Assembly: GCA_022841375.1 (NCBI GenBank)
Contig: JALHRQ010000018.1
Coordinates: forward strand, 1-57,396
Direction of reading: 5' to 3'
DNA length: 57,396 nt
Source: Burkholderiales bacterium
GTDB taxonomy: Bacteria; Pseudomonadota; Gammaproteobacteria; Burkholderiales; SG8-41
The position numbers and the translations under genes were made by a program. Shown one piece after another: positions 45,097 through 55,277 of the stretch. The notes beneath the pieces were generated by a model. The model saw only the letters and a program-made list of their open reading frames with translations. It searched no databases and was not told the origin of the DNA. Every line of letters begins with the position of its first letter. Positions within the stretch are counted from its first letter, which is position 1.

Positions 45097-46581
45097 ATGG
45101 GTCGTGAAATTCTGTTGTTGGTTGATGCGCTGGCGCGCGAAAAGAACGTCGACAAGGAAATTGTGTTCGGCGCGCTCGAACTCGCCCTGGCTTCTGCAGC
45201 CAAAAAGAAGTTCACCGAGGATGTCGAGGTTCGCGCTTCGGTGGATCGTGCGACCGGTGAATTTACTTTCTTCCGTCGCTGGGAAGTGGTGAAGAACGAG
45301 GAAATCGAAGTGCCCTCGCGGCAGTACAAGCTGCACGAAGCTCAGGAAGAGGATCCCGAAGCCGAGGTCGGAGAATTTATCGAGGAACCGCTTGAAGGCA
45401 TGGAAGTCGGCCGCATCGGTGCGCAGACTGCCAAGCAGGTCATAGTGCAGAAGATCCGTGACGCGGAACGCGAGCAGATCCTCAATGACTTCCTCGCCCG
45501 CAAGGAGCATCTCGTCACCGGCGTCATCAAACGCATGGAGCGCGGCAACGCGATTGTCGAATCCGGCCGTCTCGAAGCCATGCTGCCCCGCGACCAGATG
45601 ATCCCGAAGGAGAATCTTCGCCTGGGTGACCGTGTCCGCGCCTACGTGTGGAAGGTTGACCGATTGGCCCGCGGCCCGCATCTGATGCTGTCGCGCACCG
45701 CGCCGGAATTCATTGCCAGGCTGTTTGAACTCGAGGTTCCCGAGATCGAGGAAGGTCTGCTCGAAATCAAGGGTGCCGCCCGCGACCCAGGCTCACGCGC
45801 CAAGATAGCCGTGCATTCCAAGGATGCCCGTATCGATCCGATCGGCACCTGCGTCGGCATGCGCGGCTCGCGCGTGCAGGCAGTAACCGCCGAACTCGCG
45901 CAGGAGCGCGTCGACATCGTGTTGTGGAATTCGGATCCGGCGCAGTTTGTCATCAATGCGCTGGCGCCCGCTGAAGTCACCAGCATTGTGGTCGATGAGG
46001 AAAAACACAGCATGGATATCGTTGTCGACGAGGAGAACCTCGCGCAGGCGATCGGCCGCAATGGCCAGAACGTCCGTCTGGCGGCCGAGCTTACTGGCTG
46101 GGAATTGAACCTGATGACGGAAACCGACGCGCAGAAAAAGAGCGAAGAAGAAACATCAAAGACGCGTGCCGAGTTCATGGAAAAACTGGACGTTGACGAA
46201 GAAGTCGCCGACATCCTCGTGCAGGAAGGTTTCGCCACGCTCGAAGAAGTGGCTTATGTGCCGCTCACCGAAATGCTCGAAATCGAGGCGTTTGACGAAG
46301 CGACTGTCAATGAGCTGCGCAGCCGCGCGCGCAATGCATTGCTGACCCAGGCGATTGCCAGTGAAGAGAAGGTCGAACACGACATCGAAGATCTGATGAA
46401 GGTCGAGGGCATGGATCACGATACCGCGCGCCTGCTGGCGTCGAAGGGAATCGCGACCCAGGAAGACCTTGCCGACTTTGCAACCGATGATCTCATCGAG
46501 CTGACCGCAATTGACTCCGAACGCGCCAAAACGCTGATCATGGCGGCACGCGCCCCGTGGTTCGCCGAAACCAACGCCTGA
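45097..46581 (+). CDS. nusA: Transcription termination/antitermination protein NusA
   Basis: 494 residues from ATG 45097, with GGGAGA just upstream. N-terminal RNA-polymerase-binding domain (1-~130), S1 domain (~135-200, [29 protein letters not shown]), two KH domains ([21 protein letters not shown] and [26 protein letters not shown]), and two C-terminal acidic repeats (~370-490, [16 protein letters not shown] and [16 protein letters not shown]) as in proteobacterial NusA. It controls pausing, termination and rRNA antitermination. Confidence 0.97.
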   Translation: MGREILLLVDALAREKNVDKEIVFGALELALASAAKKKFTEDVEVRASVDRATGEFTFFRRWEVVKNEEIEVPSRQYKLHEAQEEDPEAEVGEFIEEPLEGMEVGRIGAQTAKQVIVQKIRDAEREQILNDFLARKEHLVTGVIKRMERGNAIVESGRLEAMLPRDQMIPKENLRLGDRVRAYVWKVDRLARGPHLMLSRTAPEFIARLFELEVPEIEEGLLEIKGAARDPGSRAKIAVHSKDARIDPIGTCVGMRGSRVQAVTAELAQERVDIVLWNSDPAQFVINALAPAEVTSIVVDEEKHSMDIVVDEENLAQAIGRNGQNVRLAAELTGWELNLMTETDAQKKSEEETSKTRAEFMEKLDVDEEVADILVQEGFATLEEVAYVPLTEMLEIEAFDEATVNELRSRARNALLTQAIASEEKVEHDIEDLMKVEGMDHDTARLLASKGIATQEDLADFATDDLIELTAIDSERAKTLIMAARAPWFAETNA

Positions 46582-46606
46582 TATCGCAGAAAAGAAAAGT
46601 CCGGTT

Positions 46607-49138
46607 ATGCCCCAGATCAAAGTCAAAGAATTTGCCAAGGAGCTCGGCGTGCAGCCGGAGCTGCTGATTGAACAGCTCCAGGCGGCCGGCGTGAAAAAAG
46701 CGCTGACCGAAGATGCCGCGTTGACCGAAAAGGACAAGACGCAGTTGCTCGATCATCTGCGTGAAGCGCATGGCGGAAAAGAAGCCAAACAGAAGATTAC
46801 GCTGACCCGGCGGCAGACGACCGAGATCAAAAAATCCGATTCGACGACCGGCAAGGCACGCACCATCCAGGTCGAGGTGCGCAAGAAACGGGTGCTTATC
46901 AAACGTGATGCGCCCGAACCCGAAAAGGTTGAAGACGGTCCCAAGCCGATCATTGACGCGGCCGAGATCGCGGTGCGCGAAGGGGAGGCCCGCAAGCAGG
47001 CTGAGCTGGCCGCACGCCAGGCCGACGACGTTGCAAAAAAACGCAAGAAGGAAGCTGACGCTGAAGTGGCGGCAAAGGCAGATGCCGTAGCTGCCGCACC
47101 GGCTCCGGCTGCGCCCGTGGTTGATCCTTCCATCGTAGTCGAAGGCACGATCCATAAACCGGCTGCGCCGGCCGGCGAAACCGGTGAGAAGGCTAAAAAG
47201 GGCACTAAAAAACCCGCCAAGCAGGTGGTCTGGCAGGATCCTACCGCCCGCAAGCGCACGATCAAAACTCGCGGCGACGCATCCGGCGGACTGGGCTGGC
47301 GCGACCGCAAGGTTCACCGCACCTCACACAAGCAGGAAGGCGATCAGCAGCATGGTTTTACCGCGCCGACCGAACCGTTGGTGAAAGACGTGCTGGTGCC
47401 TGAAACGATCACAGTTGCCGATCTGGCTCACAAGATGTCGGTCAAGGCGGCCGAAGTCATCAAGACCCTGATGAAGCTGGGTACGATGGCGACCATCAAC
47501 CAGGTTCTGGATCAGGACACTGCCATCATCCTCGTTGAGGAAATGGGACATGTCGGCAAGCGCGCAAAACTCGACGAACCGGATGCTTATCTGGCCGAGC
47601 CGACTGGCGTGCAGGTGGAGGTCAAAGCTGAACCGCGTGCTCCCGTAGTCACGGTCATGGGCCATGTTGACCACGGCAAAACTTCGCTGCTGGATTACAT
47701 CCGCCGCACCAAGGTGGCGACTGGCGAGGCGGGTGGCATTACACAACATATCGGCGCATATCACGTCGAGACGCCGCGCGGCATGATCACTTTTCTTGAT
47801 ACCCCCGGCCACGAAGCCTTTACGGCGATGCGGGCACGCGGCGCCAAGGTCACCGATCTGGTCATTCTGGTGGTGGCAGCCGATGACGGCGTGATGCCGC
47901 AGACGGCTGAGGCCATTCACCACGCCAAAGCGGCGAAGGTGCCTTTGATTGTGGCGCTGAACAAGATCGACAAACCGGAAGCCAATGCCGAACGGGTCAA
48001 GCAGGATCTGGCTGCGCAGGAAGTTGTGCCCGAGGAATGGGGCGGCGATACGATGTTTGTCGAAGTGTCCGCCCGCACCGGGCAGGGCATCGACAGCCTG
48101 CTGGAGCGCATTTTGTTGCAAGCTGAAGTGCTGGAATTGCGGGCCCCCAAAGACGCGCCGGCCAAGGGCATTGTGGTCGAATCGCGATTGGATAAAGGTC
48201 GTGGCCCTGTGGCGACGGTGCTGATTCAGTCCGGCACGCTGAAACGCGGCGATATCGTGCTCGCCGGCGCCGTGTTCGGTCGCGTGCGCGCTTTGCTCAA
48301 TGAGGCTGGCGATTCCATCGACTCCGCGGGACCTTCGATTCCTGTTGAAATTCTCGGCTTGTCCGATGTACCGGGAGCAGGCGCCGAAGTCATGGTGCTT
48401 GGCGATGAACGCAAGGCGCGCGAAATCGCGCTGTTCCGCCAGGGCAAGTACCGCGACGTCAAGCTGGCCAAGCAGCAGGCGGCAAAACTTGAAAACATTT
48501 TCGACCAGATGGGCGAGGGCGAGGTCAAGACGCTGTCGCTGATCATCAAGGCGGACGTGCAGGGTTCATACGAAGGCCTGACGCACGCGCTGGGCAAGCT
48601 GTCCACCGACGAGGTCAAGGTCAATATCGTGCATGCGGCCATCGGCGGCATTACCGAATCCGACATCAACCTGGCACTGGCATCCAAGGCCGTGGTAATC
48701 GGTTTCAACGCCCGGGCCGATGCATCTGCGCGCAAGCTGGCCGAGAGCAGCGGCGTTGACATCCGCTACTACAACATCATTTATGACGCGGTCGATGAGA
48801 TCAAAGCCGCTCTGACCGGCATGCTGTCGCCCGAGCGCAAGGAAAGCACGTTGGGTCTGGTGGAGATTCGTCAGGTGTTCCGCATTTCCAAGGTCGGCGC
48901 CGTTGCCGGCTGTTATGTGCTTGAAGGCCTGATCCGCCGCAGTTCCAAACTCCGTCTGCTGCGCGATAACGTCGTCATCCATGAAGGCGAACTCGATTCG
49001 CTGAAGCGCTTCAAGGACGATGTCCGCGAAGTCAAGGCCGGTTTCGAGTGCGGTCTGTCGCTGAAGAATTTCAACGACATCAAGGAAGGCGATCAGCTGG
49101 AAATTTTTGAAGTAGTTGAAGTGGCGAGGTCTCTGTAA
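46607..49138 (+). CDS. infB: Translation initiation factor IF-2
   Basis: 843 residues. N-terminal IF2_N motif ([23 protein letters not shown]), a charged Ala/Lys/Glu linker (about 60-250), then the GTPase core with G1 [10 protein letters not shown]3 DTPGHEAF, G4 NKID, and C-terminal domains that bind fMet-tRNA. It positions initiator tRNA on the 30S subunit. Encoded 25 bases after nusA, in the conserved order. Confidence 0.97.
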   Translation: MPQIKVKEFAKELGVQPELLIEQLQAAGVKKALTEDAALTEKDKTQLLDHLREAHGGKEAKQKITLTRRQTTEIKKSDSTTGKARTIQVEVRKKRVLIKRDAPEPEKVEDGPKPIIDAAEIAVREGEARKQAELAARQADDVAKKRKKEADAEVAAKADAVAAAPAPAAPVVDPSIVVEGTIHKPAAPAGETGEKAKKGTKKPAKQVVWQDPTARKRTIKTRGDASGGLGWRDRKVHRTSHKQEGDQQHGFTAPTEPLVKDVLVPETITVADLAHKMSVKAAEVIKTLMKLGTMATINQVLDQDTAIILVEEMGHVGKRAKLDEPDAYLAEPTGVQVEVKAEPRAPVVTVMGHVDHGKTSLLDYIRRTKVATGEAGGITQHIGAYHVETPRGMITFLDTPGHEAFTAMRARGAKVTDLVILVVAADDGVMPQTAEAIHHAKAAKVPLIVALNKIDKPEANAERVKQDLAAQEVVPEEWGGDTMFVEVSARTGQGIDSLLERILLQAEVLELRAPKDAPAKGIVVESRLDKGRGPVATVLIQSGTLKRGDIVLAGAVFGRVRALLNEAGDSIDSAGPSIPVEILGLSDVPGAGAEVMVLGDERKAREIALFRQGKYRDVKLAKQQAAKLENIFDQMGEGEVKTLSLIIKADVQGSYEGLTHALGKLSTDEVKVNIVHAAIGGITESDINLALASKAVVIGFNARADASARKLAESSGVDIRYYNIIYDAVDEIKAALTGMLSPERKESTLGLVEIRQVFRISKVGAVAGCYVLEGLIRRSSKLRLLRDNVVIHEGELDSLKRFKDDVREVKAGFECGLSLKNFNDIKEGDQLEIFEVVEVARSL

Positions 49139-49201
49139 CCGCCGTGTCTTGCGGGTGCCGCCTGACGGCGCACCCGGCTGGTTTTCAGGAGTAATTGCCG
49201 C

Positions 49202-49576
49202 ATGCCTAAAGATTATCCCCGCGGTCGGCGCATCGCCGACCAGATCCAGCGCGAATTGTCCGAGATCATTCGCATGGAACTCAAAGACCCGCGCGTCGGC
49301 CTGATCACCATCACCGACGTCGAGGTGACACAAGACAATGAGCACGCCAAGGTTTTTTTTACCGCGCTTGGCGAACCGGTGCAGCAGGAAGCCGCAGCGC
49401 GCGCGCTCAACCATGCATCTGGTTTTCTGCGTAGCGCACTTGCCAAAGAAATGAAGCTGCGCACGGTGCCGCAATTGCGCTTCAATTACGATATTTCAGT
49501 CGAGCGTGGCGTGCGCCTGTCGAATCTGATCGACGAAGCGATCGCCAGCAAACCGGGCAATAAAACCCCGCAGTGA
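49202..49576 (+). CDS. rbfA: 30S ribosome-binding factor RbfA
   Basis: 124 residues. RRIADQIQRELSEIIRMELKDPRVGLITITDVEVTQDNEHAKVFF and LRTVPQLRFNYDISVERGVRLSNLIDEA are typical of the KH-fold factor that acts in 16S rRNA 5'-end maturation. Its stop codon overlaps a GTG that could start truB. Confidence 0.96.
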   Translation: MPKDYPRGRRIADQIQRELSEIIRMELKDPRVGLITITDVEVTQDNEHAKVFFTALGEPVQQEAAARALNHASGFLRSALAKEMKLRTVPQLRFNYDISVERGVRLSNLIDEAIASKPGNKTPQ

Positions 49577-49578
49577 AT

Positions 49579-50523
49579 ATGCCCCGCGCCGAGCGCAAGG
49601 ACGTCAACGGCGTATTGCTGCTCGACAAATCGCTTGGCCTGACTTCGCAGCAAGCCGTGGCGCGGGTCAAACGCCTGTTTTCCGCACGCAAGGCTGGTCA
49701 CACCGGAACCCTGGATCCGATGGCCGATGGGCTCCTGCCGATCGGTCTGGGTGAGGCGACCAAGTTTTCCCAGTTTTTGCTCGATGCCGACAAAGGTTAT
49801 CTGGCCACATTGCGTCTGGGAGCAACCACCACCACCGGGGATGCCGAAGGTGAAATTCTGGAACAGCGTCCGGTGCAGGTAAGTGATACAGAGATCAGGG
49901 CGGTGCTGCAGCGTTTCGTCGGCGCGCAAAACCAGACGCCGCCGATGCATTCCGCATTGAAGGTGGCCGGAAAGCCCCTTTATGCCTATGCCCGAGCCGG
50001 CCTCACGATCGAACGCCAATCTAGACCCATTATCATTAAAATTATTCAAATAATTGATTTTAAAGAGAATAATTTAAGAATTCGAGTGCAATGCAGCAAA
50101 GGAACCTATATCCGCGTATTGGCCGAGGACATCGGCGCCGCCCTCGGATGCGGCGCGCACCTTATTGCGCTGAGTCGGGAGAGCGCCGGGGGCTTCACGC
50201 TGGCCCAGGCGGTATCCTGTGACACCCTGGAATCCCTGTCCATGCCGGAACGGATGGATCGGCTGCTGCCTGTTGACGCCTTTGCTTCCAGCCTGGAACG
50301 CATTGAACTGGGGTCTGACGAGGCCCGCCGCATCATTAACGGGCTGGAGGTGGGACAACCGGTCGTTATGACCGGTTTATACCGCCTGTACGGCGTCCAG
50401 GAGGGGTTTCTGGGCGTAGGCGAGGTGGAGGGGAGCACTTTGCGGGCGCGTCGTCTGACCAGCCAGTTGCAGCAGAAAGATGAATCGGAAAACTGCTTGA
50501 GTAATCCGGCAGTTAACGGTTAA
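49579..50523 (+). CDS. truB: tRNA pseudouridine-55 synthase TruB
   Basis: 314 residues from ATG 49579 (GTG 49573, overlapping the rbfA stop, is an alternative). Catalytic Asp lies in KAGHTGTLDPMADGLLPIGLGEATK; also NQTPPMHSALKVAGKPLYAYAR and CSKGTYIRVLAEDIG. A C-terminal PUA-like part follows. A stretch at about 50026-50090 encoding RPIIIKIIQIIDFKENNLRI is strikingly AT-rich compared with the rest of the gene, although the protein family pattern is kept. The product isomerises U55 in tRNA T-loops. Confidence 0.95.
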   Translation: MPRAERKDVNGVLLLDKSLGLTSQQAVARVKRLFSARKAGHTGTLDPMADGLLPIGLGEATKFSQFLLDADKGYLATLRLGATTTTGDAEGEILEQRPVQVSDTEIRAVLQRFVGAQNQTPPMHSALKVAGKPLYAYARAGLTIERQSRPIIIKIIQIIDFKENNLRIRVQCSKGTYIRVLAEDIGAALGCGAHLIALSRESAGGFTLAQAVSCDTLESLSMPERMDRLLPVDAFASSLERIELGSDEARRIINGLEVGQPVVMTGLYRLYGVQEGFLGVGEVEGSTLRARRLTSQLQQKDESENCLSNPAVNG

Positions 50524-50553
50524 AATTGCGTGATTTTTCGTCGGAGACAGAAT

Positions 50554-50823
50554 ATGGCTGTTAGCACCGCCCAAAAGGCGCAAGTACTGCAGGATTTTCA
50601 GCGGATGAAAGGCGACACTGGTTCGCCCGAAGTGCAGGTCGCTTTGCTGACTGCGCGCATCACGGACCTGACTGAGCATTTCAAGGCCCACAGCAAGGAT
50701 CACCACTCCCGTCGCGGTCTGTTGCGCATGGTGAGCACGCGTCGCAAATTGCTGGATTACCTGAAAAGAACCAAAGTTGAGCAGTACAAGACGCTGATCG
50801 AGCGTCTGGGCCTGCGTAAGTAA
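50554..50823 (+). CDS. rpsO: 30S ribosomal protein S15
   Basis: 89 residues from ATG 50554, preceded by [63 protein letters not shown] is the S15 core that binds the 16S central domain. It is separated from pnp by a leader containing three hairpins. Confidence 0.98.
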   Translation: MAVSTAQKAQVLQDFQRMKGDTGSPEVQVALLTARITDLTEHFKAHSKDHHSRRGLLRMVSTRRKLLDYLKRTKVEQYKTLIERLGLRK

Positions 50824-50935
50824 TCTGCAGCACATGCAAGTACGGTTCGCCCGCTTTTTTGACCGGTCCGCTGGGCGGTCCGGTCGGCTGTCGACGCTGG
50901 AGGGCGTCGGTTTCTAGTCAGCATTGATCCTCCCG

Positions 50936-50959
50936 AAGACCGCGTGTGCGGTCTTTTTT
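50936..50959 (+). terminator. Rho-independent terminator between rpsO and pnp
   Basis: AAGACCGC / GCGGTCTT stem, GTGT loop, T run. It stands 24 bases before pnp, so it may attenuate pnp or end the rpsO transcript; an SD-like AAGGAAA follows. Confidence 0.85.
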
Positions 50960-50982
50960 GTTTTTGAGAAAAGGAAATCATT

Positions 50983-53094
50983 TTGAACCCGGTAAAGAAA
51001 TCATTGATGTGGGGTCGCCACCAGTTGACGCTGGAAACCGGCGAAATCGCGCGCCAGGCCTCCGGCGCAGTCATGGTGACCATGGAAGACACGGTAGTGT
51101 TGGTAACTGTCGTCGGCGCCCGTAACGCCAAACCGGGACAGGACTTCTTCCCGCTGACCGTCGATTATCAGGAACGTACTTACGCTGCAGGCAAGATTCC
51201 CGGCGGATTTTTCCGTCGTGAAGGCCGCCCGTCTGAAAAAGAAATCCTGACCTGCCGCCTGATTGACCGTCCCATCCGCCCGCTGTTCCCCGAGGGCTAC
51301 AACAGTGAAGTGCAGATTGTCGCGACCGTAATGTCTTCGAACAACGAAATTGACTCCGACATTCCGGCGATGGTCGGTGCTTCGGCCGCTCTGGCGTTGT
51401 CCGGCATGCCGTTCGGCGGCCCGATCGGCGCGGCGCGCGTGGGTTACGCCAACGGCCAGTACATCCTCAATCCGACCCAGACTGAACTGAAAACCTCGCA
51501 GCTCGATCTGGTGGTAGCGGGCACGCAGCAGGCGGTGCTGATGGTGGAATCCGAAGCACAACAACTGCACGAAGACGTGATGCTGGGTGCAGTGGTGTTT
51601 GGTCATGAGCAGATGCAGGCCGTGATCAACGCGATCAACGAAATGGTCGACGAAATCGGTGTTCCGGAGTGGAACTGGACGGCACCGCAGAAAGACGAGT
51701 CGCAGATCACGCGCATCGCGCAAGCGGCGGAAGCAGACCTGCGCCAGGCCTACCAGATCAAGCAGAAGCAGGCGCGCACGGTTCGTCTCAAGGAAATCAC
51801 CGCCAAGGTTGTGGCAGAAGTGTTGCCGGCCGATGCAACATCCGACCAGATCAACAATGTCAAAAATGAGTTGGGCAATCTGGAAGCCAAAATCGTCCGC
51901 AACCAGATTCTCGATGGCGAGCCTCGTATCGATGGCCGCGACACCCGTACCGTGCGGCCGATCACCATCCGCACCGGCGTGCTGCCGCGCACCCATGGTT
52001 CGGCGCTGTTTACCCGCGGTGAAACGCAGGCGATCGTGGTGGCTACGCTGGGCACCTCGCGCGATGAGCAGATCATCGACGCGCTGCAGGGCGAATACCG
52101 CGACCGCTTCATGCTGCATTACAACTTCCCGCCGTATTCAACCGGTGAAACCGGCCGTGTCGGCTCCCCGAAACGCCGCGAAATCGGCCATGGCCGACTC
52201 GCCAAGCGCGCTCTGGTCGCAGTGCTGCCGACAGCGGAAGAGTTTGCCTATTCGATACGCGTGGTTTCGGAAATCACCGAATCCAACGGCTCAAGCTCGA
52301 TGGCGTCGGTCTGCGGCGGCTGCCTGTCGCTGATGGATGCGGGCGTGCCGTTGAAAGCGCAGGTTGCTGGTATCGCGATGGGCCTGATCAAGGAAGGCAA
52401 CCGCTTTGCCGTGCTGTCCGACATCCTGGGTGACGAAGATCACCTCGGAGACATGGACTTCAAGGTTGCCGGTACCGAAAACGGTGTTACCGCGCTGCAG
52501 ATGGACATCAAGATCACCGGCATCACCAAGGAGATCATGCATGCCGCGCTGGTTCAGGCGCGCGAAGGCCGACTGCACATCCTGGAGAAAATGCGCAGCG
52601 CGATCGACACTCCGCGCACCGAACTCTCTGCCTGGGCGCCGCGCATGATCACCATGAAGATCAAGCCGGAGAAAATCCGTGATGTGATCGGCAAGGGCGG
52701 TGCGGTGATCCGCGCGATCACCGAAGAAACCGGCACCACCATCGACATCCAGGATGACGGCACGGTCGTTATCGCCTGCGTTTCATCCGAAGGCGGCGAG
52801 AATGCTCGCAAGCGCATTGAAGATCTGACCGCCGATGTCGAAGTAGGCCGTATCTACGAAGGTACCGTGCTCAAGCTGCTCGATTTCGGCGCCATTGTCA
52901 GCGTCCTGCCGGGACGCGACGGTCTGTTGCACATCTCGCAGATTGCCAACGAACGCGTCAACAGCGTGGCCGACCACCTCAAAGAAGGCCAGATTGTTCG
53001 CGTCAAGATCATCGAGGCTGACGAGAAGGGCCGTCTCCGCCTGTCGATGAAGGCGGCGGCTGCAGAGGCTCAGGAAGCCGCTCCTGCGCAATAA
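50983..53094 (+). CDS. pnp: Polyribonucleotide nucleotidyltransferase (PNPase)
   Basis: 703 residues beginning with TTG, with a good AAGGAAA upstream. Two RNase PH-like domains ([13 protein letters not shown] and [13 protein letters not shown]... [17 protein letters not shown]), an all-helical linker, then KH ([21 protein letters not shown]) and S1 ([33 protein letters not shown]) domains. It degrades RNA phosphorolytically in the degradosome. The rare start codon fits a gene known for post-transcriptional autocontrol. Confidence 0.97.
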   Translation: MNPVKKSLMWGRHQLTLETGEIARQASGAVMVTMEDTVVLVTVVGARNAKPGQDFFPLTVDYQERTYAAGKIPGGFFRREGRPSEKEILTCRLIDRPIRPLFPEGYNSEVQIVATVMSSNNEIDSDIPAMVGASAALALSGMPFGGPIGAARVGYANGQYILNPTQTELKTSQLDLVVAGTQQAVLMVESEAQQLHEDVMLGAVVFGHEQMQAVINAINEMVDEIGVPEWNWTAPQKDESQITRIAQAAEADLRQAYQIKQKQARTVRLKEITAKVVAEVLPADATSDQINNVKNELGNLEAKIVRNQILDGEPRIDGRDTRTVRPITIRTGVLPRTHGSALFTRGETQAIVVATLGTSRDEQIIDALQGEYRDRFMLHYNFPPYSTGETGRVGSPKRREIGHGRLAKRALVAVLPTAEEFAYSIRVVSEITESNGSSSMASVCGGCLSLMDAGVPLKAQVAGIAMGLIKEGNRFAVLSDILGDEDHLGDMDFKVAGTENGVTALQMDIKITGITKEIMHAALVQAREGRLHILEKMRSAIDTPRTELSAWAPRMITMKIKPEKIRDVIGKGGAVIRAITEETGTTIDIQDDGTVVIACVSSEGGENARKRIEDLTADVEVGRIYEGTVLKLLDFGAIVSVLPGRDGLLHISQIANERVNSVADHLKEGQIVRVKIIEADEKGRLRLSMKAAAAEAQEAAPAQ

Positions 53095-53112
53095 TCAGGG
53101 GTATTTCCAATG

Positions 53113-53143
53113 ACAAAGGGGGCCGGTGGCCCCCTTTGTTTTT
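53113..53143. terminator. Bidirectional terminator between pnp and dksA
   Basis: Twelve-bp stem ACAAAGGGGGCC / GGCCCCCTTTGT, three-base loop, T run on the plus strand; serves convergent pnp and dksA. Confidence 0.9.
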
Positions 53144-53159
53144 CTATCTTGACGCAGCG

Positions 53160-53582
53160 TTATTTGGCAACCTGACGTTCGCGCATTTCGTCCAGAGTCT
53201 TGCAGTCGATGCACAGGGTGGCGGTCGGACGGGCCTCCAGGCGTTTCAGGCCGATCTCGACGCCGCAGGAGTCGCAATAACCATATTCCTTGGCGCTGAT
53301 GCGTGCGATCGTTTCGTCAATCTTTTTGATCAACTTGCGTTCCCGGTCCCGGTTGCGCAATTCCAGTGACATATCCGATTCCTGGCTGGCACGGTCATTG
53401 GGGTCGGCGAAAATGGTGGCCTCGTCCTGCATCGTATGCACGGTTCGGTCGATATCCTGGGATAGCCCGCTCTTCATTTCCTCGAGCATCTTGCGAAAAT
53501 GCGCCAACTGCCGCGCATTCATGTATTCCTCTTTGCCCTTGGGTTTGTAGGCGGGGTAATTCTTGAGTATTTCGGTGGACAT
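53160..53582 (-). CDS. dksA: RNA polymerase-binding transcription factor DksA
   Basis: 140 residues. Coiled-coil with the tip acids (ATIFADPNDRASQESDMSLELRNRDRERKLIKKID) and a C4 zinc finger CDSC... CIDC. DksA enters the RNA polymerase secondary channel and works with ppGpp, notably on rRNA and tRNA promoters. A Met at residue 21 is an alternative start, but the longer form matches the usual length better. Single gene on the minus strand. Confidence 0.95.
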   Translation of the reverse strand: MSTEILKNYPAYKPKGKEEYMNARQLAHFRKMLEEMKSGLSQDIDRTVHTMQDEATIFADPNDRASQESDMSLELRNRDRERKLIKKIDETIARISAKEYGYCDSCGVEIGLKRLEARPTATLCIDCKTLDEMRERQVAK

Positions 53583-53672
53583 GAGGGCTTTGTGTGCTTA
53601 AAAAAAGAGCTTTAATATCAGAATTCGATACCTGTCGCAAGCAAGTACCGCGCTTTGGGTGCTGATGCGGAA

Positions 53673-53702
53673 TTGACGCTCGCTTAAGGGGTAGCGTATA
53701 TT
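53673..53702 (+). promoter_or_regulatory. Promoter of the tRNA-Arg/tRNA-His unit
   Basis: TTGACG (53673-53678), 18-base spacer, TATATT (53697-53702), then a GC-rich discriminator, as in stringently controlled stable-RNA promoters. Confidence 0.65.
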
Positions 53703-53750
53703 ACGCGCCTTCGGTTTCGGCGGGAGAAAACCCGGCTTGCCGGCCCTAAT

Positions 53751-53827
53751 GTGCCCGTAGCTCAATCGGATAGAGCACCGGCCTTCTAAGCCGGGGGTTG
53801 TGGGTTCGAGTCCCGCCGGGCGCGCCA
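53751..53827 (+). tRNA. tRNA-Arg (anticodon TCT)
   Basis: Full cloverleaf of 77 nt: acceptor GTGCCCG with CGGGCGC, anticodon stem CCGGC/GCCGG around loop CTTCTAA, T-loop TTCGAGT, encoded CCA at 53825-53827. Confidence 0.97.
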
Positions 53828-53865
53828 CAAATCAGAGTGTTTTCAGGTTGTTCTCGCAGTTCAGT

Positions 53866-53942
53866 GGTGGCTGTAGCTCAGCTGGTAGAGTCCCGGATTG
53901 TGATTCCGGTTGTCGCGGGTTCGAGTCCCGTCAGCCACCCCA
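53866..53942 (+). tRNA. tRNA-His (anticodon GTG)
   Basis: Acceptor GTGGCTG with CAGCCAC, the extra 5' G (53866) opposite C73 typical of tRNA-His, anticodon stem CCGGA/TCCGG around TTGTGAT, CCA at 53940-53942. The element with the integrase starts directly after it, so its 3' end is the probable integration site. Confidence 0.96.
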
Positions 53943-54021
53943 AGAATCAATAAGTTAGGTGACGCGCAACAGCGCGTTTCCTAATAAAACAAGTTTCTTC
54001 CTAATATTCTCCGTTTACAAG
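53943..54021. other. Probable att-flanking segment of the integrated element
   Basis: Contains a two-part hairpin (TTAGG 53955-53959 with CCTAA 53980-53984; ACGCGC 53962-53967 with GCGCGT 53972-53977) and the nonamer TTCCTAATA twice (53978-53986 and 53998-54006), exactly 20 bp apart. Placed between a tRNA 3' end and integrase genes, these may be arm-type sites or a terminator; neither is proven. Confidence 0.4.
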
Positions 54022-54234
54022 TCATCTCAGTATTCCGCATTCAGCTTGGGCATTTTGAATGATAAGGTCAATCTGTGACGGCTCCGCGGTCATTTCCTTT
54101 GGATGCTCCACTGGTTGCGCGTCGTTGGCGCCCCACTTGTATGCTTCATTCGCGATGGTGTTGATAAACAATTGCAGCTTCATCGCCTGTGCCGCGTCCA
54201 GTGAGAATTCTCGCTGCAGGTCTGACAGTTTCAT
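54022..54234 (-). CDS. Hypothetical small protein after the integrase
   Basis: 70 residues (MKLSDLQREFSLDAAQAMKL...), mostly helical, not recognised. Its ATG overlaps the integrase stop (ATGA at 54231-54234), so it is translationally coupled and probably real. The position between the integrase and the attachment site could suit an accessory factor, but no function can be assigned. Confidence 0.55.
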   Translation of the reverse strand: MKLSDLQREFSLDAAQAMKLQLFINTIANEAYKWGANDAQPVEHPKEMTAEPSQIDLIIQNAQAECGILR

Positions 54235-55274
54235 CGTAATGGCCTTACTTTAGTAGGTCCGCGCCGGTAACTTCTGCGCGTGGTCCTCGTGCTTTCGTGG
54301 CCGAGCAGATCCTGTGCGCGCTGATCACTTTCGACATCGCTGCCAGACTTCGCGCGGATGTCGTGCTCCCAGAATCTCTTATGGCCAGCTGCAGCGTGTG
54401 CAGCCATCGCGCGCTGCCATGCGCTCTTGAATCCTTTTGGGCTGAGCCCTGATCCGAAGCGGCCTGGGAACAGTGGGCGCGGCGCGATGGGCTCGACGTT
54501 CTCCGGCAATGGCTCGCGGAGCGATTGCGCAGCGGTGATGACGGTGCGCAGGGCCCATGACCAGCGGATGATGCGGTGCTGTCCGGTCTTGCTGATCTGC
54601 ACCTTGATGCCGCGATCGGTCAGGTGCGCGTCGTTGATGCGGAGCATGTCACCCTGGCGCAGCGCGGTCAGGCGTTTCAGTAACACGTAGCAGCGCATCC
54701 ATGGTGTGCAGTATCCGGCGCTGGTGAAGGTGCGGACCTCACTGGTCTCGACGTAGCGATCGCGCGGTGTCTCCGTGTTCCGGCGCACGCCGTAGCAGGG
54801 GTTGGTCTTGATGTCGAAGCGATCCTCGCCCATACCCCACGAGTAGGCCGACGACATGAAGGCCAGCTCGCGATTGGCGCGGATCGGCGCCGGCATGCCG
54901 TTCTTGTCGGTGCGTTTGCGCAGATAGGTGGCGCAGTGTTTCGAGGTGACGGCGTTGTAGTGCATGCGGCCGAAGGCCAGTTTCAGCACACGGCGCTCGA
55001 TGTTGTTGTCCTCCAGCGTGCGCTTGGCGCGTTTGCCGGCGCGCACCAGGCCCTCGCAGTGCTCGTAGAACGCATCGAGCAGCTCCGCGACGGTGCCATC
55101 CGCCGCCTTGCCTGTGGTGAGCCTCACCCAGGTGTCCCGGGCTTCCTTGTCCCATTCCCGCCCCAGCTTGTGCCATTTCCCGTTCTTGTCGACGTAGAAG
55201 TGCCAGCCTTTGCTCTGGTACACGCGCTCGGGCAGGTGGTGTAAGGTGGTGCGGATGCGTCCCATGGGCGGCAT
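54231..55274 (-). CDS. Tyrosine recombinase / phage-type integrase
   Basis: 347 residues. The catalytic set is complete: Arg206 in TALRQGD, Lys229 in ISKTGQ, His304 and Arg307 in HDIR, His326 in LLGHES and Tyr336 in RRSYRR. The N-terminal part (HLPERVYQSKGWHFYVDKNGKWHKLG) is the DNA arm-binding type seen in phage integrases found with DUF4224 genes. It points toward the tRNA-His 3' end, the expected layout for an element integrated there. The upstream DUF4224 gene ends 3 bases before its ATG. An ATG three codons in (55265) is an alternative start. Confidence 0.9.
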   Translation of the reverse strand: MPPMGRIRTTLHHLPERVYQSKGWHFYVDKNGKWHKLGREWDKEARDTWVRLTTGKAADGTVAELLDAFYEHCEGLVRAGKRAKRTLEDNNIERRVLKLAFGRMHYNAVTSKHCATYLRKRTDKNGMPAPIRANRELAFMSSAYSWGMGEDRFDIKTNPCYGVRRNTETPRDRYVETSEVRTFTSAGYCTPWMRCYVLLKRLTALRQGDMLRINDAHLTDRGIKVQISKTGQHRIIRWSWALRTVITAAQSLREPLPENVEPIAPRPLFPGRFGSGLSPKGFKSAWQRAMAAHAAAGHKRFWEHDIRAKSGSDVESDQRAQDLLGHESTRTTRRSYRRGPTKVRPLR

Positions 55275-55277
55275 AGT

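Noticed and set aside
50026-50090. Insertion sequence or frameshift in truB
   Set aside because: The frame is kept and the protein pattern is continuous through the AT-rich segment; no terminal inverted repeats or target duplication are visible.
54350-55250. Other antisense frames over the integrase
   Set aside because: All overlap the complete tyrosine recombinase on the other strand and lack start-site signals.
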